64,000 nucleotides of DNA from Levilactobacillus lanxiensis (lineage in GTDB: Bacteria; Bacillota; Bacilli; Lactobacillales; Lactobacillaceae), in the NCBI RefSeq assembly GCF_016861655.1, contig NZ_BOLN01000011.1, positions 55,256 to 119,255 of the forward strand, given 5' to 3'. This document shows positions 56,705-64,000 of this stretch, one piece after another (position 1 is the first letter of the stretch; each line of letters opens with the position of its first letter). A model generated the notes under the pieces. That model saw nothing but the letters and a program-made list of their open reading frames with translations. It searched no databases and had not been told where the DNA came from. Position numbers and translations under genes: made by a program.

Positions 56705-57271
56705 ATGGCAATCGAGGTTGGAGCTAAAGTTACCGGAAAGGTCTCCGGAATTACGAACTTTGGTGCATTTGTTGATTTAGGTGACCACAAGACCGGGCTG
56801 GTGCACATTAGTGAAATTTCTGACGGGTACGTTAAGGACATCCATGACGTCTTATCCGTTGGTGACGAAGTAACGGTTAAGGTATTGACCGTGGGCGATG
56901 ACGGCAAGATTGGTTTGTCGATTCGTAAAGCCACGGATCATCCAGAGTCAGAGCGGCCACATCACAGCCACAATGACCATCATGAAAGTCATCACGATAA
57001 CAATAATCGTGGCGGCAACCATGAGTTCCACGGCAACGGTGGTAATCACGGCGGGGAAAGCAACGGCCACGGCCGTCGCTTTGAAAATAACGGTCCCCGG
57101 CCACATCACAGTTCAGCTAATGGCCGCTTCTCGGGTCATCACTCGGCTAAACATGAAGAAAGCTTCGACGACTTGATGTCAGGGTTCTTGAAGCAAAGTG
57201 AGGACCGCTTGGCAACGATTAAACGTAATACTGAAGGCAAGCGGGGCGGTCGTGGTGGCCGTCGTAGCTAA
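56705..57271 (+). CDS. S1-domain RNA-binding protein (YabR-like)
   Basis: The 188-aa protein has one S1 OB-fold at the N-terminus (VGAKVTGKVSGITNFGAFVD ... GLVHISEIS ... VKVLTV) followed by a low-complexity His/Asn/Gly tail (residues 80-160, HHSHNDHHESHHDNNN-like) and a conserved end (ESFDDLMSGFLKQSEDRLAT). It is the polyribonucleotide-nucleotidyltransferase-like S1 protein found between divIC and tilS. AAGGAGG is 12 bases from ATG 56705 and six from an in-frame TTG at 56699, so the start could be the latter. Confidence 0.9.
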   Translation: MAIEVGAKVTGKVSGITNFGAFVDLGDHKTGLVHISEISDGYVKDIHDVLSVGDEVTVKVLTVGDDGKIGLSIRKATDHPESERPHHSHNDHHESHHDNNNRGGNHEFHGNGGNHGGESNGHGRRFENNGPRPHHSSANGRFSGHHSAKHEESFDDLMSGFLKQSEDRLATIKRNTEGKRGGRGGRRS

Positions 57272-57284
57272 ATGTCTTTAATCA

Positions 57285-57309
57285 GGACCGCATTCGTGCG
57301 GCCCTTTTT
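57285..57309 (+). terminator. Terminator of the S1 gene
   Basis: GGACCGCA / TGCGGCCC hairpin (one mismatch) followed by five T. Confidence 0.82.
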
Positions 57310-57343
57310 CTTAACAAAGGTAAAGTGAGACGGGGGCGAGACA

Positions 57344-58711
57344 GTGACACTGGCAGCGGATTTTCAGCGGAATTTTCAAGCGCAGGGATGGGCTGACCCC
57401 CAGAAACGGGGGCTGGTAGCCGTGTCGACCGGAGTTGATTCCATGGTTCTATTGGGCCTCCTACTAAGCTTGCCCGCAGACCAGCGGCCCAAATTGACCG
57501 TGGTTCACGTCAACCATCACTTGCGAGCGCAAAGTCAAACGGAAGCTGCCTTCCTGGAACGCTGGTGTGTGGCGCATCACGTGCCGCTCGTCAAGACGGA
57601 CTGGCCACGTGATCAGCACCCGACACACGGCATCGAAGCGGCGGCGCGGCAGTTTCGCTACCACTTCTTTGCGGAACAGATGCAGCAACAGGGCGCTGCT
57701 TGGGTCGCCACGGCCCATCAGGCCGATGAGCAGGCGGAAACCCTGCTGCTGAAGCTCATTCGGGGCGGGGACCTGACCCAATTGACGGGGATGGCTCCCA
57801 GCAGACCTTTGGCATCGGGACAGGTGATTCATCCGCTACTGCCATTTACCAAGGCGCAGTTGGTGGCGTACGCGCGTCAACAGCAGATTCCCTGGTATGA
57901 GGACCAGACGAACCAGGAACTGGTGGCTAGCCGTAATCGGGTGCGTCACGAGATTTTACCGCAACTCAAGCGGGAGAATCCCCAGGTCGTTTCGCATTTG
58001 TTGGCGTACGCTGAGCAGCTGCAGGCGACGCTGGCGGTGGCGGAACAGGCTTTGACGGCGACACTTCAGGAGATTGTGGTGACGTCAGTGCCCTTGACCG
58101 GGGATGGGGATAAATTGTTGGCCCGGCCGGTTGCTGAACAACACCTGTTACTCAGTCGGTTCATCAAGCAGGTCGCACCAGCAGCATCGACCAGTGAGTC
58201 GCGCGTCACCCAGTGTTTACAGCTGTTAGCCAACCCCCAGCGGCCGACGGGAACGGTGTCCTTTGCGGGTGGTTGGGCCTTTTATAAAGACTATGAAAGG
58301 TTTCAATTTTTACCAATAAAAAATTTACAGCAAAAATCCGTGGAACATTTTAGATTTATGGTAGACTTAAACCAATGGCGGCCAGTTGGTAACGGCTGGC
58401 AACTCGGTTGCTTCACGGCAAACCGCCTTCAGGAACACACTCCCCATACCACCGTGGCATTGACGGCGGACCAGTTACCGTTAATGGTCCGACCCTGGCA
58501 GGCTGATGATCAGGTGCGACTCGCAACCGGTCATCACCAATCAGTCCGGCGCGTTTTGATCAATGCAAAGGTGCCCCGCGACCAGCGACCTGCGCAACAG
58601 GTCTTGGTCACGGCAACGGGAGATCTCCTGGCGGTGCTTGGCGTGAAGTGGTCGGTTTGGCCACCACGACCGCACACAAAAAACTATCATATTGTTTGGA
58701 AGCATGAATAG
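57344..58711 (+). CDS. tilS: tRNA(Ile)-lysidine synthetase
   Basis: The 455-aa enzyme converts C34 of tRNA-Ile(CAU) to lysidine so it reads AUA. The N-terminal PP-loop reads [16 protein letters not shown] (Thr instead of the usual first Gly of SGGxDS, which I believe is normal in lactobacilli), followed by [10 protein letters not shown] and [14 protein letters not shown]. The C-terminal TilS domains have [20 protein letters not shown]. Start GTG 57344. It is followed within 20 bases by hpt, the standard pairing. Confidence 0.94.
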   Translation: MTLAADFQRNFQAQGWADPQKRGLVAVSTGVDSMVLLGLLLSLPADQRPKLTVVHVNHHLRAQSQTEAAFLERWCVAHHVPLVKTDWPRDQHPTHGIEAAARQFRYHFFAEQMQQQGAAWVATAHQADEQAETLLLKLIRGGDLTQLTGMAPSRPLASGQVIHPLLPFTKAQLVAYARQQQIPWYEDQTNQELVASRNRVRHEILPQLKRENPQVVSHLLAYAEQLQATLAVAEQALTATLQEIVVTSVPLTGDGDKLLARPVAEQHLLLSRFIKQVAPAASTSESRVTQCLQLLANPQRPTGTVSFAGGWAFYKDYERFQFLPIKNLQQKSVEHFRFMVDLNQWRPVGNGWQLGCFTANRLQEHTPHTTVALTADQLPLMVRPWQADDQVRLATGHHQSVRRVLINAKVPRDQRPAQQVLVTATGDLLAVLGVKWSVWPPRPHTKNYHIVWKHE

Positions 58712-58727
58712 GCGAAAGGGGAACAGC

Positions 58728-59270
58728 ATGAATAACGATATTTTGAAGGTCCTATATAGTGAAGAAGACATTGCCGCAGCCTGCAAACGGTTGGGCACCC
58801 AACTCTCCGAGGATTACAAAGACAAGACGCCCTTGATCATCTGTGTGTTAAAGGGGGCTATCTTGTTCATGACCGATGTGATTCGCGACATGGATATTTA
58901 CGCGACCATTGATTTTATCGATGTTTCCAGTTACAACGGGGGCACAGCCTCTTCTGGGACCATCAAGTTACTCAAGGACCTGGATACCGACGTCTCTGGG
59001 CGCGACATTTTGTTAGTTGAAGACATTATCGATACGGGGCGGACGCTGAAGTACTTGGAAGACCTGTTGAAGGACCGGAACGCCAAGTCTATCAAGGTCT
59101 GCACGTTGATGGATAAGCCTAGTGGTCGCGTGGTTGAAGCGAAGGCGGATTACGTTGGGTTTAACGTTCCGAGCGAGTTCGTGGTTGGCTATGGTTTGGA
59201 CTACGAAGAAAAGTACCGGAACCTTCCGTACGTGGGTGTTTTGAAGCCCTCAGTTTATTCAGATAAATAA
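58728..59270 (+). CDS. hpt: Hypoxanthine-guanine phosphoribosyltransferase
   Basis: The 180-aa enzyme salvages hypoxanthine and guanine with PRPP. The PRPP loop is [30 protein letters not shown] and [20 protein letters not shown] are conserved. I chose ATG 58728 after AAAGGGGA; the longer frame overlaps the tilS end. In Firmicutes Hpt and TilS lie beside ftsH and may influence its transcription (as reported for B. subtilis). Confidence 0.96.
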   Translation: MNNDILKVLYSEEDIAAACKRLGTQLSEDYKDKTPLIICVLKGAILFMTDVIRDMDIYATIDFIDVSSYNGGTASSGTIKLLKDLDTDVSGRDILLVEDIIDTGRTLKYLEDLLKDRNAKSIKVCTLMDKPSGRVVEAKADYVGFNVPSEFVVGYGLDYEEKYRNLPYVGVLKPSVYSDK

Positions 59271-59377
59271 TTAGTCAATGATAGTCAATTGTGATAACAT
59301 CTTATTTAGTAAAAGGGCATGAGCCCTAAATTTCGTTCCTATCTTAATGCTGGGAACTGTGAGTAAGGAGGCACGAC

Positions 59378-61483
59378 ATGAATAATCGACGAAATGGGCT
59401 GTTTCGTAATAGTCTATTTTACATTGTGATCTTCTTGTTGGTCATTGGTGTTGTTTACCTATTCAACGGTAACAACAACAGCTCACAATCCCAAGAAATC
59501 CAATCGAGTCAGTTCGTTAAAGATTTAAATGCGAATAAGATCAAGAATTTCTCCATTCAACCTTCCGGAGGAGTTTACAAGATTACCGGTGAGTATCGGA
59601 ACGCGCAAAAGCGCTCGACCAATACCGGCTTCAGTCTTGGCGGTTCTCAGAGCACCGCTGTGACGGGCTTCACCACGCAAGTCTTAACGAATAACTCGAC
59701 GGTTTCCGAGATTGACAAGACCGCCAAGAATCACAACGTAAAGGTCAACACCAAAGCAGAAGAGTCGAGTGGTTTCTGGATTAACTTGTTAGTCTATGCA
59801 GCACCACTGGTTATCTTCATCTTCTTCTTCTACATGATGATGGGTCAAGCCGGCCAAGGCGGCGGCAATGGCCGAGTCATGAACTTTGGTAAGAGTAAGG
59901 CCAAACCAGCCGATAGCAAAGAGAACAAGGTTCGCTTCGCTGACGTTGCTGGTGAGGAGGAGGAAAAGCAAGAACTTGTCGAAGTTGTTGAGTTCTTGAA
60001 GAATCCACGTAAGTTTGTTTCATTAGGTGCCCGGATACCATCTGGTGTCTTGCTGGAGGGTCCTCCTGGTACTGGTAAGACGTTGCTGGCGAAAGCCGTT
60101 GCTGGTGAAGCGGCGGTACCATTCTTCTCGATTTCTGGTTCAGATTTCGTGGAAATGTTCGTTGGTGTCGGGGCTAGCCGTGTGCGGGATCTCTTTGAAC
60201 AGGCCAAGAAGGCCGCTCCTTCCATCATCTTCATTGATGAAATCGATGCGGTTGGTCGTCAACGGGGTGCCGGCATGGGCGGTGGCCACGATGAACGTGA
60301 ACAAACGTTGAACCAATTGCTGGTTGAAATGGACGGGTTTACTGGGAGTGAAGGCGTCATCGTGATGGCTGCAACCAACCGTTCTGACGTCTTGGACCCC
60401 GCTTTACTGCGGCCAGGTCGTTTTGACCGGAAGATTTTAGTTGGTCGGCCAGACGTTAAGGGTCGTGAAGCGATTCTGAAGGTTCACGCCAAGAACAAGC
60501 CATTAGCTAACGACGTTGATTTGAAAGAAATTTCTAAGCAAACCCCTGGCTTTGTCGGGGCTGACTTGGAAAACCTCTTGAACGAAGCTGCCTTATTAGC
60601 TGCACGGCGGAACAAGACTCAGATTGACGCTTCTGATTTAGATGAAGCCGAAGACCGAGTTATCGCTGGGCCAGCTAAGAAGGATCGGGTCATCAGTCCT
60701 GAAGAACGCAAGACCGTTGCTTACCATGAAGCCGGGCATACCATTGTCGGGTTAGTGTTAAACGATGCGCGGGTCGTTCACAAGGTCACGATTGTCCCTC
60801 GTGGTCGCGCCGGCGGGTATGCAATTATGCTCCCACGGGAAGATCAAATGCTGATGTCCAAGAAGGATGCCATGGAACAGATTGCCGGGTTAATGGGTGG
60901 TCGGACGGCCGAAGAGTTAATCTTCCACTCCGAATCATCTGGGGCCTCCAATGACTTTGAACAGGCAACGCAAATTGCCCGTTCCATGGTTACCCAGTAT
61001 GGGATGAGTGATGCTTTGGGGACCGTTGCACTGGAAAGTGCTGGCGGCCAACCATTCGCTGGTGCGGGTTACCCTGGCCAACCAAGTTACTCTGAACACA
61101 CCGCTAGTTTAATCGATACTGAAGTTCGCCGAATCATCGGAGAAGCCCACGAGACTGCTCGGAAGATTTTGGAAGAACATAAAGCAGAACACAAGATTAT
61201 TGCGGATGCCTTGCTGAAATACGAAACGCTGGACGAAAAGCAAATTCTCAGCTTGTTTAACACTGGGAAGATGCCTGAAAAAGACAGCAACAACGAATTT
61301 CCAAGTGAAAAGGCGGCAACGTTTGAAGAATCTAAGCGCGAATTAGAACGGCGCGAAGCAGAACGGCAAGCTTCTATGGAAGCCAAGTTAGCTTCGTCCG
61401 CTGCAAGCAGTGAGTCTTCACAGGCTAACTCAGCAGCTAGTTCGGCAGCCGATGATCCAAAGGATACCGACGATTCCGAATAG
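59378..61483 (+). CDS. ftsH: ATP-dependent zinc metalloprotease FtsH
   Basis: The 701-aa membrane AAA protease has TM helices at about 12-28 and 131-151 around an extracytoplasmic domain, the AAA module (Walker A GPPGTGKT, Walker [26 protein letters not shown]) and the M41 protease domain ([10 protein letters not shown]; third ligand downstream). A Ser/Ala/Asp-rich tail follows from about 660. The extracytoplasmic part contains a Ser/Thr-rich insertion (about 70-95). It degrades misfolded membrane proteins and regulators. AAGGAGG precedes ATG 59378. Confidence 0.97.
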   Translation: MNNRRNGLFRNSLFYIVIFLLVIGVVYLFNGNNNSSQSQEIQSSQFVKDLNANKIKNFSIQPSGGVYKITGEYRNAQKRSTNTGFSLGGSQSTAVTGFTTQVLTNNSTVSEIDKTAKNHNVKVNTKAEESSGFWINLLVYAAPLVIFIFFFYMMMGQAGQGGGNGRVMNFGKSKAKPADSKENKVRFADVAGEEEEKQELVEVVEFLKNPRKFVSLGARIPSGVLLEGPPGTGKTLLAKAVAGEAAVPFFSISGSDFVEMFVGVGASRVRDLFEQAKKAAPSIIFIDEIDAVGRQRGAGMGGGHDEREQTLNQLLVEMDGFTGSEGVIVMAATNRSDVLDPALLRPGRFDRKILVGRPDVKGREAILKVHAKNKPLANDVDLKEISKQTPGFVGADLENLLNEAALLAARRNKTQIDASDLDEAEDRVIAGPAKKDRVISPEERKTVAYHEAGHTIVGLVLNDARVVHKVTIVPRGRAGGYAIMLPREDQMLMSKKDAMEQIAGLMGGRTAEELIFHSESSGASNDFEQATQIARSMVTQYGMSDALGTVALESAGGQPFAGAGYPGQPSYSEHTASLIDTEVRRIIGEAHETARKILEEHKAEHKIIADALLKYETLDEKQILSLFNTGKMPEKDSNNEFPSEKAATFEESKRELERREAERQASMEAKLASSAASSESSQANSAASSAADDPKDTDDSE

Positions 61484-61493
61484 TCACGTTAGG

Positions 61494-61522
61494 GGAGCGA
61501 GATCACGGATCTCGCTCCTTTT
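61494..61522 (+). terminator. Terminator of ftsH
   Basis: GGAGCGAGATC / GATCTCGCTCC perfect hairpin followed by four T. Confidence 0.9.
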
Positions 61523-61645
61523 GCTGTCTCCAGGATTTGGGGATGCGTGCTAGATACTGGCACCCGAAAAGGCTTCTATTTGCAAAAAATGTGGTTTCTG
61601 GTAATGTAGGGCATGATGAATTGAACGAAAGGACGTTTTAAACGT

Positions 61646-62533
61646 ATGGCAGATTATTTAGTAAAAAGCTTAATTGATGATGGGATGTTCCGGGCCTACG
61701 TGGTGGATGCCACGGAGACGGTCGCAGAAGCACAACAACGACATGATACCTGGAGCGCCGCAACGGCAGCCTTAGGACGGACCCTGATTGGGACCATGTT
61801 GCTCTCAACCTCTCTATTGAAGGGTGAGGAGAGCTTGACGGTGAAGGTCAACGGTCATGGACCCGTTGGCGCCATCGTGGCGGATGGAAATGCTAACGGA
61901 ACGGTTAAGGGCTACCTCCAGTATCCCCATATCAGTTTACCGTTAAATGAAAAGCACAAAATTGATGTGAAGAAGGCCGTTGGGGTCAATGGAATGCTGA
62001 CGGTAACCAAGGATCAAGGACTCGGCCAACCGTACACCGGCCAAGTGCCTTTGATTTCTGGTGAGTTGGGTGAAGACTTTACCTATTACTTGGCCAAGTC
62101 GGAACAGATTCCCAGTGCCGTTGGGGTGTCCGTCTTCGTCCAGCCCAACAACACAGTCAAAGTTGCTGGTGGGTTTATGATTCAAACCATGCCTGGTGCT
62201 TCCGATGAAGCCATTTCTCGGTTGGAAGAACGCCTAAAGGAAATGCCAATGGTTTCTGAATTACTGTTGGATGGTCAAACCCCCGAAGAGATTCTGCAAC
62301 TGTTGTTTAAGGATGAAAAAATCAAGATTTTGCAAAAGATGCCAGTTAGCTTTAAGTGTGACTGTTCTAAGGACCGGTTCGCGAAGTCTTTGGCATCAAT
62401 CCAACCCGATGCCCTCCAAGAAATGATCGACCAGGACCATGGTGCTGAAGCCGTTTGTCATTTCTGTGGAACGAAGTATGAATACTCCGAGGATGACCTG
62501 CGGACGATTCTGGCACAAGCCCAAGAAAAGTAG
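61646..62533 (+). CDS. hslO: Redox-regulated chaperone Hsp33
   Basis: The 295-aa holdase is activated by oxidation. The N-terminal domain begins VKSLIDDGMFRAYVVDATET. The C-terminal zinc switch has CDC at about 235 and CHFC at about 268, the expected CxC and CxxC pairs. In this window it sits with FtsH and HtpX as stress protein-quality genes. It is followed eight bases later by dus. Confidence 0.96.
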   Translation: MADYLVKSLIDDGMFRAYVVDATETVAEAQQRHDTWSAATAALGRTLIGTMLLSTSLLKGEESLTVKVNGHGPVGAIVADGNANGTVKGYLQYPHISLPLNEKHKIDVKKAVGVNGMLTVTKDQGLGQPYTGQVPLISGELGEDFTYYLAKSEQIPSAVGVSVFVQPNNTVKVAGGFMIQTMPGASDEAISRLEERLKEMPMVSELLLDGQTPEEILQLLFKDEKIKILQKMPVSFKCDCSKDRFAKSLASIQPDALQEMIDQDHGAEAVCHFCGTKYEYSEDDLRTILAQAQEK

Positions 62534-62541
62534 GCTAGGCC

Positions 62542-63555
62542 ATGACGTGGAAAATCGGTGATGTAGAAATTCCGAATCGCGTTGTTGTGGCCCCCATGGC
62601 GGGGGTGACCAACGTGGCCTTTCGCCAAATTTGTAAAGAGTTCGGCGCGGGTTTAGTGGAATGCGAAATGATTTCAGGGCAGGGGATCCATTACCATAAC
62701 CAGCGAACGCTTCATATGATGGCGGTCGATCCCCGAGAGCACCCGATGAGTATTCAAATCTTCGGGGGCACACAGGAGACGTTGGTGCAGGCTGCCCAGT
62801 ATGTGGATCAAGAGACCCCAGCCGATATTATCGATATTAATATGGGTTGTCCGGTCAATAAGGTGGTTAATACGGATGCTGGGGCCAAATGGTTACTGGA
62901 CCCACAGAAGGTTCATGACATGGTCGCTGCAGTTGTTGCGGCAGTTAAAAAGCCCGTCACGGTAAAAATGCGCACGGGTTGGGATGATCACCATATTCTA
63001 GCGGTCGAAAATGCACTGGCCGCTGAGAGTGCGGGGGCATCAGCGGTCGCTATGCACGGGCGTACTCGGAAACAGATGTATCAGGGCCAAGCGGATTGGG
63101 ATATCTTGGCTCAGGTTGCCCAGCACCTGTCGATTCCGTTTATGGGAAATGGGGATGTGCGAACACCCCAAGATGCGAAACGTATGTTAGATGAAGTGGG
63201 CGCAGATGCCGTGATGATTGGTCGGGCCGTTGAGGGCAATCCGTGGCTGTTACGTCGGATCAATCATTATCTGGCGACGGGGGAACTTTTACCGGAGCCC
63301 ACAGCGGCAGAAAAAGTTGCGACGGCGGAAGAGCATCTGCATAAGTTATGTGCGGCCAAGGGACCAGAGGAGGGGCCGCGAGATTTTCGTAACCAAGTGG
63401 CTTATTACTTGAAGGGTATCCCACACGCTGCCAGGACCAAGGTCGCTTTGACGGATGCCACTGATGAAAACGTGATGGTCGATATCTTGGAAGAGTTTTT
63501 GGCTAAGATGGCGGCACGCAGTCAGCGGGCATCAGTCAAGCGGTTTGCTGAGTAG
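62542..63555 (+). CDS. dusB: tRNA-dihydrouridine synthase
   Basis: The 337-aa FMN enzyme reduces uridine to dihydrouridine in tRNA. The TIM barrel opens VVVAPMAGVTNVAFRQICKE; DINMGCPVNKVV carries the active Cys, followed by VTVKMRTGWDD, MHGRTRKQMYQGQADW and VMIGRAVEGNPWLL. Length and motifs match DusB. It lies directly upstream of an rRNA promoter region; lysS, which I recall following dus in some lactobacilli, is absent here. Confidence 0.95.
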   Translation: MTWKIGDVEIPNRVVVAPMAGVTNVAFRQICKEFGAGLVECEMISGQGIHYHNQRTLHMMAVDPREHPMSIQIFGGTQETLVQAAQYVDQETPADIIDINMGCPVNKVVNTDAGAKWLLDPQKVHDMVAAVVAAVKKPVTVKMRTGWDDHHILAVENALAAESAGASAVAMHGRTRKQMYQGQADWDILAQVAQHLSIPFMGNGDVRTPQDAKRMLDEVGADAVMIGRAVEGNPWLLRRINHYLATGELLPEPTAAEKVATAEEHLHKLCAAKGPEEGPRDFRNQVAYYLKGIPHAARTKVALTDATDENVMVDILEEFLAKMAARSQRASVKRFAE

Positions 63556-63581
63556 GTGCCGCGACTATCAGATCGATTTTG

Positions 63582-63614
63582 AAGAACCCAGATTAATTTC
63601 TGGGTTCTTTTTTT
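63582..63614 (+). terminator. Terminator of hslO-dusB
   Basis: AAGAACCCAGA / TCTGGGTTCTT perfect hairpin followed by a T run. Confidence 0.93.
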
Positions 63615-63742
63615 GTTTTTATTGATAAATTCCCTTGACCGAAGTGCAGATAATTGATAAGATATTACCTGTTGCTGATTTGGCAATGTTCATGCATAAA
63701 TAACAGATTCTTGAATAGTTAATCAGGATTTGAAATTAGTGC

Positions 63743-63771
63743 TTGACGAGTTAAATCGTAACTGATAGAAT
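63743..63771 (+). promoter_or_regulatory. rRNA operon promoter P1
   Basis: TTGACG (63743-63748), a 17-base spacer ending TGA and TAGAAT (63766-63771): near-consensus with extended -10. Confidence 0.8.
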
Positions 63772-63855
63772 AGTTAGTGTTGTCAAGGCGTGCTAATCAT
63801 AGTGATTTCGGTTTTATGAGTATTGAATAAATATTCAGAGAGTTGAAAAAAGATG

Positions 63856-63884
63856 TTGACACGATTTAAACGACATGATATACT
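63856..63884 (+). promoter_or_regulatory. rRNA operon promoter P2
   Basis: TTGACA (63856-63861), a 17-base spacer ending TGA and TATACT (63879-63884). Consensus -35 and extended -10, as expected for a strong stable-RNA promoter. Its spacing of 113 bases from P1 is typical of tandem rrn promoters. Confidence 0.88.
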
Positions 63885-64000
63885 TTAAAAGTTGTCACGG
63901 AGGAATTGCTTCTTATGACAACTTGGTAGACCTTTGAAAACTGAACATTGTTTCGACAAACCAAATATGTGTAGGGCGGTTTGATACTTGGTATCAAACC
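63885..64000 (+). other. rRNA operon leader (5' of 16S rRNA)
   Basis: After P2 come AAGTTGTCA / TGACAACTT (63890-63927), the phrase ACCTTTGAAAACTGAACA typical of lactobacillus rrn leaders, and GGTTTGATAC / GTATCAAACC at the window end, probably part of the RNase III processing stem. The 16S gene itself is outside the window. Confidence 0.75.

Noticed and set aside
57344..58711. TilS inactivated because the PP-loop reads STGVDS rather than SGGVDS
   Set aside because: The rest of the motif and length are intact, the gene is essential, and I recall the same variant in other lactobacilli.

Overview
The window is chromosomal DNA of a lactobacillus. It has moderate GC (about half by eye), long syntenic blocks typical of the group, and densely packed genes. 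The set rpoE, pyrG, murA, murF, cshA, acpS, alr, mazF, ldh, pth, mfd, divIC, tilS, hpt, ftsH, hslO and dus, plus a csc/WxL surface cluster, fits Lactobacillaceae. I infer a Levilactobacillus-like species but cannot prove the species. No insertion sequence, prophage, CRISPR array or tRNA gene was seen.

Layout. (1) 1-4.8 kb: a structured repeat, a small membrane protein, a LysR-controlled flavoprotein/FMN-reductase pair, an orphan HigA-like antitoxin and a MerR regulator. (2) 4.9-8.8 kb, minus strand: two tandem HAD phosphatases, an HD phosphohydrolase and a LipL-like acyltransferase. (3) 9-17.4 kb: a DUF1934 protein, rpoE, pyrG with a CTP-sensing attenuator, an ABC transporter divergent from a TetR regulator that shares three evenly spaced operator-like sites, murA and rpmE2. 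(4) 18.3-34.6 kb: an accessory cell-surface region with sortase A, three small WxL proteins, a small LPxTG protein, a DUF916/DUF3324 WxL-binding membrane protein, and four tandem paralogues of about 740-770 aa that join an L-type (legume-like) lectin to a C-terminal WxL domain. Each paralogue has its own promoter, long leader and terminator. (5) 34.6-46 kb: a tyrosine phosphatase, lemA-htpX, murF, cshA, a release-factor-like protein, acpS-alr-antitoxin-mazF, a c-di-AMP-type CBS-ACT protein and a 38-aa membrane peptide. (6) 46-63.6 kb: an L,D-transpeptidase, ldh, then the housekeeping run pth-mfd-flippase-rqcP-divIC-S1-tilS-hpt-ftsH-hslO-dus. (7) The window ends inside an rRNA-operon leader with two tandem promoters.

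How it works together. Envelope building dominates: murA, murF, alr, the MurJ-like flippase, L,D-transpeptidase, divIC, sortase, and the WxL complex that would display lectin modules on the wall. The most unusual feature is a family of intergenic elements (starts near 1, 11936, 12062, 17469, 17641, 17786 and 40972). Complete copies fold into a long three-part hairpin whose stems change by compensatory substitution between copies while internal-loop and tail sequences stay fixed. This suggests selection on RNA (or hairpin DNA) structure, and I do not recognise it as a named family.
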